The notes under the pieces: generated by a model | The model's database searches: none | The model's input: only the letters and a program-made list of their open reading frames with translations | What the model was told of the DNA's origin: nothing | Part shown: piece after piece, positions 38,555 to 47,372 of the stretch | Layout of the letters: each line of letters starts with the position of its first letter | Position numbering within the stretch: the stretch's first letter is position 1 | NCBI GenBank assembly: GCA_002432425.1 | Contig: DJEL01000046.1 | Span: forward strand, 17,946 to 81,945 | Direction of reading: 5' to 3' | Length of the DNA stretch: 64,000 nucleotides | Source: Lachnospiraceae bacterium UBA5899 | Lineage (GTDB): Bacteria > Bacillota > Clostridia > Lachnospirales > Lachnospiraceae | Position numbers and translations under genes: made by a program

Positions 38555-40288
38555 TTACGCGATTGTCCAGTTCTGGCTTTCCATCTGCAATGCAGCCATA
38601 TGGGAATAAATGCCGTTTGCTGCGGAAAGTTCTTCTGCCGTACCCTCTTCTGCCACAACACCGTCCTTCAGTACCACAATCTTGTCGGCACCGGCAATGG
38701 TGCGCATACGGTGGGCAATTACCATAACGGTCTTATCCTTAATCAGACGGGAAAGCGCCGTCTGGATGGCACTTTCGTTTTCCACATCCAGGGAAGCGGT
38801 GGCTTCGTCCAGAAGAATAACGGGTGCATCCTTAAGGAAGGCTCTGGCAATGGAGATGCGCTGTCTTTCTCCGCCGGAAAGCTCACATCCGTTTTCTCCA
38901 ATCATGGAGTGGTATCCTTTGGGAAGTTTTAAGGCAAATTCATCGCAGTTAGCCATTTTTGCCGCTGCCAGGACTTCTTCGTCCGTAGCGCCCCTGCGTC
39001 CCAGACGGATGTTTTCCAGAATACTGTTGTTAAACAGGGTAACATCCTGGAACACGATGGAATATAAAGACATCAGGGTTTCCGGCTCCACCTTGGAAAC
39101 ATCCATGCCGCCTACGGTTATCTTGCCGCGGCTGCAGTCATAGAAGCGGGCTGCCAGACGGGAAATCGTGGTTTTACCGCCGCCGGAGGGTCCTACCAGT
39201 GCCGTTACCTGACCCTGTTTTGCCGTAAAGGAAACATCCTTTAAGACCACCTCTCCGTCCTGATAGGAAAATCCCACATGGTCGAAGCAGATGCCGCAGC
39301 CCTGGTTGCTCAAGGTGTTTGCACCGGTCTGTACGGGGTGATCTAAAATTTCATTCATCCGGTTTACATTGGTACGGGTGCTGATAATGGCTGCCAGATT
39401 TTGCAGTACCGACTGCATGGGGTCATACAGTCTGGAAACCACCAGTAAAAACATAAAGAAGGTCAGTACATCCAGCGAACCCTGTATCAGAAGGGAAGCG
39501 CCCACCACTGCTGTGGTTCCGATACCTAATTTTAAGATTAGCTGTGCGCAGGTCATGTAGACGGCGGTTAAAAGCTCGCAGTTTGTAACTTCCTTTTCCA
39601 CATTGTCCACCTTTTTGTCCAGCCCCTTCATGTAAGCGGCTTCCGCATTGTTGGACTTTAAATCCTGCATGGTTTCGATGCATTCCTGAATGCCGTCCGC
39701 GCATGCCATTTTGGCATTCATGGCTTTCTGCTGCATACGGTCCGCCAGTTTGGTGGATGAAAACACAATGCCGAAGGAAACGGGCAGCACCCAGAGGGAA
39801 GCCAGTGCCATTCTCCAGTCAAAGAAGAACAGGCTGACAGCGATTAACACGGTGGAAAGAATGGCTCCCGCAAACGGCGGTATAAAATGGGAAAATGCCG
39901 TTTCGAGGAAGGTACAGTCCGCCATGATGGTGCTGGTAAGGTCTGCCAGGTCTTTCTTTCCGAAGTAGGCAAGGGGAAGCTTCCGAAGCTTTTCCGCCAG
40001 CGTCAGTCGGCGGGTTCCGGTTTCCACATACGTGGCAAGGAAGGTGGCATTGTACTGCCAATAGGTAATGCCGAACATCAGTGCCAGGGCAAGCAGACTG
40101 CCCACTATGTAAAAGACGGCTCTTTCGTGTGTAATTTCTCCCTTTAACAAATCGCCTACGAAAAAGTAAAGCAGGGAAACGGGCACCATAAAGGAAATAT
40201 TCTGTACGGCGCAGGCAATGACACCCTTTACCAAATCTTTCGCGCCTCTTTCCGATAACGCAAATCTATGCTGTAATTTTTCTATCAT
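38555..40288 (-). CDS. ABC exporter half-transporter B
   Basis: A 577-residue half-exporter with an N-terminal six-helix membrane domain and a C-terminal ATPase. Walker A is GPSGGGKTT, the signature LSGGERQR is followed by Walker B VILLDEATA, and the H-loop IAHR is present. Its ATG overlaps the stop of half-transporter A (TGATG), so the two are coupled and probably form a heterodimer. Both ATP sites look complete in this subunit. Similar TetR-ABC-ABC sets export drugs, peptides or heme-like compounds. The substrate is unknown. Confidence 0.92.
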   Translation of the reverse strand: MIEKLQHRFALSERGAKDLVKGVIACAVQNISFMVPVSLLYFFVGDLLKGEITHERAVFYIVGSLLALALMFGITYWQYNATFLATYVETGTRRLTLAEKLRKLPLAYFGKKDLADLTSTIMADCTFLETAFSHFIPPFAGAILSTVLIAVSLFFFDWRMALASLWVLPVSFGIVFSSTKLADRMQQKAMNAKMACADGIQECIETMQDLKSNNAEAAYMKGLDKKVDNVEKEVTNCELLTAVYMTCAQLILKLGIGTTAVVGASLLIQGSLDVLTFFMFLLVVSRLYDPMQSVLQNLAAIISTRTNVNRMNEILDHPVQTGANTLSNQGCGICFDHVGFSYQDGEVVLKDVSFTAKQGQVTALVGPSGGGKTTISRLAARFYDCSRGKITVGGMDVSKVEPETLMSLYSIVFQDVTLFNNSILENIRLGRRGATDEEVLAAAKMANCDEFALKLPKGYHSMIGENGCELSGGERQRISIARAFLKDAPVILLDEATASLDVENESAIQTALSRLIKDKTVMVIAHRMRTIAGADKIVVLKDGVVAEEGTAEELSAANGIYSHMAALQMESQNWTIA

Positions 40289-42063
40289 CACGCACTCTCC
40301 TTTCCCACTTTCCAGTTTACGGAGGAAATGTAATTCTTCATCATTTCGGCATAAATGCTGCCTTTGTTCTTCAGTTCACTGTCCGTACCGTATTCGGCAA
40401 TGCTGCCGTCCTTTAAGACATAGAGGCAGTCGGCGGAGGTTACGGTGGACAGACGGTGTGCAATCATGATAACCGTCTTATCCTTTGCCAGCTCCTGAAA
40501 GGCTGCCTGTACCCTGACTTCGTTATCCGGGTCGGCAAATGCTGTCGCCTCGTCTAAAATGATAATGGGTGCGTTCTTTAAGATGGCTCTGGCAATGGCA
40601 ATCCGCTGGCCTTCGCCGCCGGACAGATAAACGCCGTTTGTACCGATGACCGTATGTACGCCGTCCGGCATTTTTTCCACAATGTCCATGCACTGTGCCT
40701 GCCGCAAGGCTGTCATGACTTCCTCTTCCGTAGCATCCGGCTTTCCTAATTTGACATTGTCTAAAATGGTTCCTTTTATCAGACGGCTGTTCTGGAATAC
40801 AAAGGAAACGGTTTCCATCAGTTTTTCCTTACTGATGTCCTTTACATTGACGCCGCCGATTAACACCTCGCCTTCCTTCACGTCGAAGAAACGGCTGATG
40901 ACATTGGCAAGTGTGGTTTTACCGCCGCCGGAGGGTCCCACAAAGGCTACGGTCTGACCGCCCTTGATGGAAAGGGAAATATCCTTAAGCGCCTGTGTCT
41001 TCTCGTCATAGCTGTAGGATACATGACGAAGCTCCACGGAATTGTCCGCAGGATTTTTCGCATTCTGTGTTTCTTTCAGAGGCTCTAAGCTTAAGACATT
41101 GTCCATACGCTTCATGGCATCCTCTAAAAGCATGTTGTTTTCACTCTGGAACATGATTTTCGTCATGGTTACCGTAAGGATGGGTGTCAGGATAATGTAG
41201 AACAGAATATTCAGAACCAGCGTTGTGCTGATGCCGCCCTTCGTAAACCAGATGCCTGCTGCCAGAATAAACGCGAATATACCGTTAATCAGAATGGTGA
41301 GCAGACACATGGGAATACGCATGCTCCTGGTATAGGAAATTGCCCATTCACTGTAACGGTCGATGGATTTTTTGAACTTTTCAAAGGAATAGACGGTCTG
41401 TCCGAAGGTCTTTACCACCGGCACGCCGCGCACATATTCCACGGCTTCGTTGGACATGTCTTCCAGTGCATTCTGGTATTCCTGCATCTTTACCTTTAAG
41501 GTCGGACCGGTCATGAACACCATCATTACCACAAAGGAAAGTACAATGGGTATCAGGCAGATAAGTCCGAAACGCCAGTCAAACGCAAACAGAAGAACCA
41601 CCAGTCCCAGCGGAGTCACGTAAGCGCCCACCATATCCGGAAGCTGATGTGCCAGAAAGGTTTCCGTTGCACCGGAACATTCCTGAATGGTCTTTCTGAC
41701 CTTGCCGCTGCCTTCCTTTTCCAATGTGCCGAGGGGCAGGGTGATGACATGATGCAGCATGGCTTTCCGCAGATTTGCCTGCACACGGAACGCCGCTAAA
41801 TGGGAGCACATCAGGGCGCCGATGTAAATAACAAGGGACAGCGCCGCAAACAGCACCGCCATCCAGCCGTTATGGATAAGCCCGGCTGCCTTGGAAAAGT
41901 CCGGCATAACGGTGAGCACCTCTTTGATGATGCGCCATAAAAAAAAGAAGGGAACCAAAGCGAAAGCTGCGCTGACTCCCGATAAAATCCATGAGGCATA
42001 TGTGAGGAAACGGAAATTTCCCGCATAGCCCATGAGCTTTGACAGGTTAGATTGTTTTTTCAT
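40288..42063 (-). CDS. ABC exporter half-transporter A
   Basis: A 591-residue half-exporter with six membrane helices and an ATPase domain. Walker A reads GPSGGGKTT, the signature is LSGGEGQR with a Gly in place of the usual Gln/Arg, and Walker B is IIILDEATA. An AGGAGG site precedes the ATG. It lies 72 bases after the TetR gene and is followed directly by half-transporter B. It most resembles the multidrug/siderophore exporter type of gut Firmicutes. Control by the TetR protein is inferred from order and operator. Confidence 0.92.
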   Translation of the reverse strand: MKKQSNLSKLMGYAGNFRFLTYASWILSGVSAAFALVPFFFLWRIIKEVLTVMPDFSKAAGLIHNGWMAVLFAALSLVIYIGALMCSHLAAFRVQANLRKAMLHHVITLPLGTLEKEGSGKVRKTIQECSGATETFLAHQLPDMVGAYVTPLGLVVLLFAFDWRFGLICLIPIVLSFVVMMVFMTGPTLKVKMQEYQNALEDMSNEAVEYVRGVPVVKTFGQTVYSFEKFKKSIDRYSEWAISYTRSMRIPMCLLTILINGIFAFILAAGIWFTKGGISTTLVLNILFYIILTPILTVTMTKIMFQSENNMLLEDAMKRMDNVLSLEPLKETQNAKNPADNSVELRHVSYSYDEKTQALKDISLSIKGGQTVAFVGPSGGGKTTLANVISRFFDVKEGEVLIGGVNVKDISKEKLMETVSFVFQNSRLIKGTILDNVKLGKPDATEEEVMTALRQAQCMDIVEKMPDGVHTVIGTNGVYLSGGEGQRIAIARAILKNAPIIILDEATAFADPDNEVRVQAAFQELAKDKTVIMIAHRLSTVTSADCLYVLKDGSIAEYGTDSELKNKGSIYAEMMKNYISSVNWKVGKESA

Positions 42064-42135
42064 AAGAAACCTCCTTTTTCAATTAGTTCCTGCTAATTAG
42101 TTTATGCTAACCGCAAAATAAAAAGCAATGGGACA

Positions 42136-42753
42136 TCACTGTCCCATGATTTTCGCCCAGCCCGCTTCAAAAAACAGATGGAGTTCTTTTAGATAACTCT
42201 CCGCTTCTTTGGGCGGCATATTGTGAATAATCATTTCAAAAAAGCCGTTGAACATCGCCGTCACAATAATGTGCTTTAAGTGCGGAGAAATTTCCGGTGC
42301 CGGTCTGCCCAGTTTTGCCAGTGTTTCCAGATAATCGTCCGTGGATTTGATTTCCGCTTCGATAAATTCATCCAGCATACCGGAGAAACGGGTGCCCTCC
42401 GACTTGCATAAAATCAGATAAAATTCCTTCTGATGCGCCAGCCCATACTGCAGCATTTCCTTCATGCAGTTCTGGGATATTTTTCCCATACGCTCCGGTT
42501 TTTCCTCATCCGGAAGTTTGTAAAATTCCGCAAGCGCATTCTTAAATTTCTCCGTCAGGTATCGGTAATGGGTGCCCACAATGGCTTCAAACAGACCCTC
42601 CTTATCCCCGAACCGGGTATAAATGGAGCCCGTGGTGGTGCCTGCCTTGGCGGCAATGTCCCGCAGCGAAGCATCCGTATAGCCTTTTTCCAGAAACTCC
42701 GTCATGGCGCAGGATAAAATCTGTTCATATACGCCTTCAATCTGTTTTGCCAG
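42136..42753 (-). CDS. TetR-family repressor of the ABC exporter operon (probable CTG start)
   Basis: A TetR regulator of about 205 residues. The HTH is near residues 10-50, with DIAAKAGTTTGSIYTRFGDK, and a helical ligand domain follows. The best ribosome site, AAGGGAGG, lies eight bases before a CTG codon (42753-42751) and no ATG fits. The open frame runs 23 codons further upstream to an ATG without a ribosome site, and a GTG overlapping the site is also possible. It is the first gene before the two ABC genes. The 23-base palindrome over its own -10 box indicates autorepression, with export induced by the ligand. Confidence 0.85.
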   Translation of the reverse strand: MAKQIEGVYEQILSCAMTEFLEKGYTDASLRDIAAKAGTTTGSIYTRFGDKEGLFEAIVGTHYRYLTEKFKNALAEFYKLPDEEKPERMGKISQNCMKEMLQYGLAHQKEFYLILCKSEGTRFSGMLDEFIEAEIKSTDDYLETLAKLGRPAPEISPHLKHIIVTAMFNGFFEMIIHNMPPKEAESYLKELHLFFEAGWAKIMGQ

Positions 42754-42837
42754 TGCTTCCACCTCCCTTATATAAACCTTGCACACATTTTGCCTGCAGC
42801 TTTTTTGCCCGTGACGTTTCATTATTCGTAACAGCGT

Positions 42838-42885
42838 TATTCATAACACCGTTATGAATATATCACCGGAAGATTTATCTGTCAA
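42838..42885 (-). promoter_or_regulatory. Promoter with TetR operator for the ABC exporter operon
   Basis: On the minus strand TTGACA (42885-42880) and TATATT (42862-42857) are 17 bases apart. A palindrome with 10-base arms, TATTCATAAC and GTTATGAATA around ACC (42838-42860), starts in the -10 box. A related imperfect copy follows at about 42823-42843, so two repressor dimers could bind. Confidence 0.85.
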
Positions 42886-42891
42886 GAGGTC

Positions 42892-42974
42892 TTGTCTTTG
42901 TTTTTCAGAATGTTATAATAGACATGCACAAACTGCAAAGAGCGGCACATTCGGTTTTACCGAAATAATGTGCC
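42892..42974 (+). promoter_or_regulatory. Promoter and leader dyad of the second GH13 gene
   Basis: TTGTCT (42892-42897) and TATAAT (42914-42919) are 16 bases apart. Downstream, GGCACATT (42944-42951) and AATGTGCC (42967-42974) form an inverted repeat enclosing an inner CGGT/ACCG pair. This dyad lies in the leader just before the ribosome site and could be an operator or an attenuating hairpin. Confidence 0.55.
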
Positions 42975-42991
42975 CTCGGAAAGGCTAAACT

Positions 42992-44302
42992 ATGTGGGCA
43001 TACGAAAGTGTATTTTATCAGATTTATCCCCTGGGCTTCTGCGGCGCACCCTTTGAAAACGACGGTGTGCTGACGCACAGGATCAAAAAGGTGGAGGACT
43101 GGATTCCCCATATGAAAAAATTAGGCATCAATGCCGTCTATTTTTCTCCGGTTTTTGAGTCCGACACCCATGGCTACAACACCCGGGATTACAAGAAAAT
43201 AGATGTCCGTCTGGGCACCAACGAAGATTTTAAGGAAGTCTGCCATAAGCTCCACGAAAACGGCATCAGGGTTGTTTTAGACGGCGTTTTCAACCATGTG
43301 GGCAGGGGCTTTTACCAGTTCCGGGATGTCTTAAAAAACAGGGAGCATTCTCCTTATTTAAATTGGTTCCACATCAATCTCTCCGGCAACGACGCTTACA
43401 ATGACGGTCTCTGGTACGAAGGCTGGGAGGGCAACTACGACTTAGTCAAGTTGAATTTACAGAACAATGATGTGGTGGAGCACATTTTAGATGCCGTAAA
43501 CTACTGGATTGATTATTTTGACATCGACGGTCTGCGTCTGGATGTGGCTTACTGTCTGGATGAAAATTTTGTCAGACGCCTGCGCAGCTTCACCGACGGC
43601 AAAAAGCAGGATTTCTTCCTTCTCGGCGAAATGCTGCATGGCGATTACAACCGCATGATGAACGATTCCATGCTGCATTCCGTTACCAATTACGAATGCT
43701 ACAAGGGTCTGTATTCCAGCTTCAACAGCATGAACCTGTTTGAAATCGTCCACTCCCTGCTCCGTCAGTTCGGACCGGAAAACTGGACTCTTTATAAAGG
43801 AAAGCATCTTCTCTCCTTCGTGGACAACCACGATGTGACCAGAGTGGCAAGCATTCTGCAGAACGAAAAGCACCTGCCCCTCATTTATGCCCTCTGCTTC
43901 GGCATGCCCGGTATCCCCTGCGTATACTATGGCAGCGAATGGGGTGAAAAAGCAAATAAGAGCGAGGGGGACCCGGCTCTGCGTAAGTGTTTTGATGCTC
44001 CCGTTTTCAATGAGCTTTCCGAATGGATTTCCAAGCTGGCGGAAGCCAAGAAGAATTCCCGTGCCTTAAATTACGGAGACTTCCGTTCCGTGATTCTGAC
44101 AAACAGACAGTGTATTTTTGAAAGAAAAACAGACGGCGAGCGCGTGCTGGTTGCCATCAATGCGGACGCTGCTCCCTATACCGCACACTTTGATGCGGGC
44201 TGCGGCACTGCAGTGGACCTGATTACCGGAGAGCCCCATGATTTCGGAGGCGGCAGCGAGCTTCCCCCTTACAGCGCTTACTTCTGGAAAATGGAACGGT
44301 AA
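42992..44302 (+). CDS. Cytoplasmic GH13 amylase / cyclomaltodextrinase-like enzyme
   Basis: A 436-residue compact GH13 enzyme without signal peptide. Region I is LDGVFNHV (near 96-103), the nucleophile Asp184 is in GLRLDVAY, the acid/base Glu213 in LLGEMLHG and the third acid Asp281 in VDNHDV. The short length and GMPGIPCVYYGSEWG loop suit neopullulanase/cyclomaltodextrinase-like intracellular amylases, but the N-terminal starch-binding domain of those enzymes is absent. It likely acts on imported maltodextrins. A TetR-type gene follows after nine bases in the same unit. Confidence 0.9.
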   Translation: MWAYESVFYQIYPLGFCGAPFENDGVLTHRIKKVEDWIPHMKKLGINAVYFSPVFESDTHGYNTRDYKKIDVRLGTNEDFKEVCHKLHENGIRVVLDGVFNHVGRGFYQFRDVLKNREHSPYLNWFHINLSGNDAYNDGLWYEGWEGNYDLVKLNLQNNDVVEHILDAVNYWIDYFDIDGLRLDVAYCLDENFVRRLRSFTDGKKQDFFLLGEMLHGDYNRMMNDSMLHSVTNYECYKGLYSSFNSMNLFEIVHSLLRQFGPENWTLYKGKHLLSFVDNHDVTRVASILQNEKHLPLIYALCFGMPGIPCVYYGSEWGEKANKSEGDPALRKCFDAPVFNELSEWISKLAEAKKNSRALNYGDFRSVILTNRQCIFERKTDGERVLVAINADAAPYTAHFDAGCGTAVDLITGEPHDFGGGSELPPYSAYFWKMER

Positions 44303-44311
44303 GGAGGATTT

Positions 44312-44878
44312 ATGTCCCAGATTACCAAACGTGCCCTGGAGGCATCCCTTAAGAACCTGCTTTTGCAAAAGCCTTTGAACAAAATTACCATCAACGATAT
44401 TACCGAGGACTGCGGCATCAACCGCATGACCTTTTACTACCACTTCAAGGATATTTACGATTTGGTGGAATGGGCATGTCTGGAGGATGCCACCAAGGCG
44501 CTTGAAGGCAAGAAAACGGCGGAGACCTGGCAGCAGGGATTTTTGCAGATTTTCTATGCGGTCCGCGAAAACAAGCCTTTTATTATGAATGTTTACCACT
44601 GTGTGAGCAGAGAACAGGTGGAAAAATACCTGACACCGCTGACCGACAATCTTCTTCTGGGTGTGATTGCCGAGTTTTCCGAAGGCATGGTCGTCCGGGA
44701 AGAAGATAAGGAATTTATCGCCCAGGTCTACTCCTATTCCTTCATCGGCATTATGATTGACTGGATTAAAGACGGCATGAAACAGGACCCGGAAACCCTG
44801 GTGGAACGGTTTACCCTGGTCATACAGGGCGATATCCGGATGGCGCTGAACCGCTTCCGCAAGGACAAACCTTTATAA
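44312..44878 (+). CDS. TetR-family regulator (DhaS-like C-terminal domain)
   Basis: A 188-residue regulator. The HTH is atypically compact, with ITINDITEDCGINRMTFYYHF near residues 24-44. The C-terminal domain resembles the TetR group found with dihydroxyacetone-kinase regulators. AAGGAGG precedes the ATG, nine bases after the GH13 stop. The oleate hydratase gene follows 204 bases later on the same strand, behind a terminator and its own promoter. An inverted repeat around that promoter makes the hydratase a likely target. Effector unknown; fatty acids are a reasonable guess. Confidence 0.82.
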   Translation: MSQITKRALEASLKNLLLQKPLNKITINDITEDCGINRMTFYYHFKDIYDLVEWACLEDATKALEGKKTAETWQQGFLQIFYAVRENKPFIMNVYHCVSREQVEKYLTPLTDNLLLGVIAEFSEGMVVREEDKEFIAQVYSYSFIGIMIDWIKDGMKQDPETLVERFTLVIQGDIRMALNRFRKDKPL

Positions 44879-44930
44879 AATCATGTTTTTATCAAAACAG
44901 GCAGAATGATAAAAATTTTGACAGCTTTTT

Positions 44931-44963
44931 CCCCATGATTATTTTTTAGTCATGGGGATTTTT
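44931..44963 (+). terminator. Terminator of the GH13-TetR unit
   Basis: CCCCATGA (44931-44938) pairs with TCATGGGG (44950-44957), followed by ATTTTT. It lies 53 bases after the TetR stop codon. Confidence 0.8.
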
Positions 44964-44969
44964 CTGTCT

Positions 44970-45007
44970 ATGGTTTTTTCTCCCGAATGCAGGTATAGTA
45001 AAACCAT
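44970..45007 (+). promoter_or_regulatory. Promoter of the oleate hydratase gene inside an inverted repeat
   Basis: TATAGT (44994-44999) is the likely -10 with a poor -35. ATGGTTTT (44970-44977) and AAAACCAT (45000-45007) flank it as a perfect 8-base inverted repeat. This places a candidate operator across the whole promoter. Confidence 0.5.
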
Positions 45008-45082
45008 CGAAAGGAAAAAATAAATTGATTTTCCTATTCACATGAAACAAAAACCAACAACCATCAACAGGAGGTAATGATT

Positions 45083-46876
45083 ATGTATTACGGAGCAGGA
45101 ACTTATGAAGCATTTGCACATCCGGAGAAACCGGAAGGCGTTGACAGAAAATCAGCTTATATTATCGGTACCGGTCTTGCCGGACTGGCTGCGGCATTTT
45201 ATCTCGTAAGAGACGGTCAGATGAAGGGTGAACGTATTCACCTGTTGGAAAAATTAGACCTGGCAGGCGGCAGCTGCGACGGCCGCAAGGATATCACAAA
45301 GGGCTTCTATATGAGAGGCGGACGTGAAATGGACAACCATTTTGAATGTATGTGGGATATGTTCCGCGACGTTCCTTCCATCGAGACCCCGGAGGTTTCC
45401 GTACTGGATGAGTATTACTGGTTAAACAAGCATGACCCCAACTATTCTCTTTGCCGTGCTTCCGTCAACTGCGGCGAGGATGCTCACACCGACAAGAAGT
45501 TCTGTCTGGACAAGGCTTCCGCACTGGCACTTTCCAAATTGTTCATGACACCGGAAAAAGACCTGGAAGACAAGAAGATTTCCGACGTTCTGCCGGACTC
45601 TTTCTGGGACACAAACTTCTGGCTTTACTGGCAGACCATGTTCGCTTTCCAGCGTTGGTCAAGCGCTCTCGAAATGAAGCGTTACCTTTGCAGATATGTG
45701 CATCATATTGACGGACTGCCCGACTTCAGTGCTCTCCGTTTCACCAAGTACAACCAGTTTGAAAGCATGATTCTTCCTCTGGTAAAATACCTGGAAGCAC
45801 ACGGTGTCCGCATCGAATACGGCATGGATGTAAAGAATGTCATTATTGAAAATGCCGGCGACAAAAAGATTGCTCAGAAGATTATTTATATCAAAGACGG
45901 TAAGGAAGAAGAAATCGGTCTGACCGAGGATGATCTGGTATTCATTACCAACGGCTGCTGCACCGATACTTCCTGCTACGGCGACCAGACCCACAAGCCC
46001 GACCTTTCCGGCGTAAAGAACGGTGCCGGCGAATCCTGGGACCTCTGGAAGAATATCGCAAAGCAGGCAGTAAATGGCGAATACGGCAATCCTGACAACT
46101 TCTGCGACGATTTTGAAGCCACCAACTGGATGAGTGCAACCGTGGAAACTTCCAACGAAGAAATCATTCAGCACATTATCAAAGTTTGTAAGAGAGACCC
46201 GAGAGCGGGCAAAGTTACCACCGGCGGTATCGTTACCGTAAAAGACAGCACCGACAACTGGTATCTTTCCTGGACCATTAACCGTCAGCCCCAGTTCAAG
46301 GCACAGAATAAGGATTCCGTCTTAATCTGGGTATACGCTCTTTCCACCAACAAGGAAGGCAACTATGTAAAGAAAGCGATGCGCGACTGTACCGGTGAAG
46401 AAGTGTGCAAGGAATGGCTCTACCACATCGGTATTCCCACTTCCGAAATCGATGACCTGGCTAAAAACGCCTGCAACACCACGACCTGCTTCATGCCGTT
46501 CATCAATGCATTCTTCCAGCCCAGAAAGAAATCCGACCGTCCTCTGGTCGTACCCGAAGGCTCTGTAAACTTCGCTTTCTTAGGCCAGTTTGCCGAAACA
46601 CCGAGGGACACCATCTTCACCACCGAGTACTCCATCCGTACCGGTATGGAAGCGGTTTACACCCTGCTTAATGTGGACCGTGCCGTTCCCGAAGTATGGG
46701 GCAGCCAGTATGATGTCCGTGAACTGCTTCGTGCCTGCTACTACGCTATCGACAAGAAGCCCATTTCCGAAGCTAAGCTTTCCTTCAAGGAAAAGGAAAT
46801 GTTAAAGGTTGTCTTAAAGAAAGTAAAAGACACCGATATCGAACTTCTGTTAAAGGAAAGCGGACTGATTGAGTAA
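45083..46876 (+). CDS. ohyA: Oleate hydratase (MCRA family)
   Basis: A 597-residue FAD protein that adds water to the cis-9 double bond of oleic and related acids, giving 10-hydroxy acids. The start at MYYGAGTYEAFAHPEKPEGV is the usual family opening and has AGGAGG eight bases upstream; an ATG two codons earlier is too close to that site. The FAD Rossmann motif is GTGLAGLAAA (near 27-36). The active-site loop RGGREMDNHFECMWD near 82 carries the conserved Glu. In gut bacteria it serves detoxification of unsaturated fatty acids and hydroxy-acid formation. It stands alone behind its own promoter, downstream of a TetR-type gene and upstream of a fatty-acid-binding degV gene. Confidence 0.96.
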   Translation: MYYGAGTYEAFAHPEKPEGVDRKSAYIIGTGLAGLAAAFYLVRDGQMKGERIHLLEKLDLAGGSCDGRKDITKGFYMRGGREMDNHFECMWDMFRDVPSIETPEVSVLDEYYWLNKHDPNYSLCRASVNCGEDAHTDKKFCLDKASALALSKLFMTPEKDLEDKKISDVLPDSFWDTNFWLYWQTMFAFQRWSSALEMKRYLCRYVHHIDGLPDFSALRFTKYNQFESMILPLVKYLEAHGVRIEYGMDVKNVIIENAGDKKIAQKIIYIKDGKEEEIGLTEDDLVFITNGCCTDTSCYGDQTHKPDLSGVKNGAGESWDLWKNIAKQAVNGEYGNPDNFCDDFEATNWMSATVETSNEEIIQHIIKVCKRDPRAGKVTTGGIVTVKDSTDNWYLSWTINRQPQFKAQNKDSVLIWVYALSTNKEGNYVKKAMRDCTGEEVCKEWLYHIGIPTSEIDDLAKNACNTTTCFMPFINAFFQPRKKSDRPLVVPEGSVNFAFLGQFAETPRDTIFTTEYSIRTGMEAVYTLLNVDRAVPEVWGSQYDVRELLRACYYAIDKKPISEAKLSFKEKEMLKVVLKKVKDTDIELLLKESGLIE

Positions 46877-46918
46877 GCATTCTTCTCTCTCTATATATCA
46901 CATGATTACCACAAACGG

Positions 46919-46948
46919 AACTCCCCCGGATAAAAGTCCGGGGGAGTT
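46919..46948 (+). terminator. Terminator of the oleate hydratase gene
   Basis: AACTCCCCCGGA pairs perfectly with TCCGGGGGAGTT over 12 bases, with a six-base loop. A T-rich tract follows on the plus strand. Confidence 0.85.
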
Positions 46949-46969
46949 CTGTTCCTTTTTCCGGTAAAA

Positions 46970-47200
46970 TCACACCCTTGCCGGCTCCCTGCCCGCAAGA
47001 ATGGCTTCCACATCTTTGATGTCCATGTCCGTTGCCGCCGCTATCTGCTCCGCCGTGAAGCCGTTTTTGTGCATATTTCCTACAAGTCTGGCTTCCGTTT
47101 CTGCCGTACCCTTTGCTTTGCCCTTGACCTCTCCTCTGGCTTCGCCAATCGCAATGGCTTTCTCCTCAATTCCTTCACCCAAATTGCACATAACATTCAC
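46970..47200 (-). CDS. C-terminal tail of an Rpn/PD-(D/E)XK transposase-like nuclease, free-standing
   Basis: A 76-residue protein rich in Lys, Glu and Gly, with GEARGEVKGKAKG then a small helical domain (NGFTAEQIAAATDMDIKDVEAIL). This is the classic tail of Rpn/PDDEXK transposase-like nucleases. The catalytic nuclease domain is absent and nothing resembling it lies upstream. A GGGGGAAGG stretch a few bases before the ATG could drive translation, so it might be expressed as a stand-alone small protein, as described for Rpn C-terminal products. A plain degenerate fragment is the alternative. Confidence 0.6.
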   Translation of the reverse strand: MNVMCNLGEGIEEKAIAIGEARGEVKGKAKGTAETEARLVGNMHKNGFTAEQIAAATDMDIKDVEAILAGREPARV

Positions 47201-47303
47201 ATCCTTCCCCCTTTGTTCAAATGTTCAAAAGGTATATTATCCGCAAAGTCATTCAGTTGTATCTATAATAACGTAAATTTACAAACTATGCAAGGACAAC
47301 TCT

Positions 47304-47332
47304 TTGATTTTTCTGCCAAAAAGTAGTATACT
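47304..47332 (+). promoter_or_regulatory. Promoter of degV
   Basis: TTGATT (47304-47309) and TATACT (47327-47332) have a 17-base spacer. They lie 40 bases ahead of the start codon, which has AAAGGA upstream. Confidence 0.75.
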
Positions 47333-47372
47333 AATAGCACTATTTTGAAATAAAAAGGAAAGGACCGACTCT

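Noticed and set aside
40288..42063. Degenerate ATP site in half-transporter A as a sign of an asymmetric exporter
   Set aside because: Only the signature motif deviates (LSGGEGQR). Walker A, Walker B and the H-loop are intact, so this is too slight to claim.
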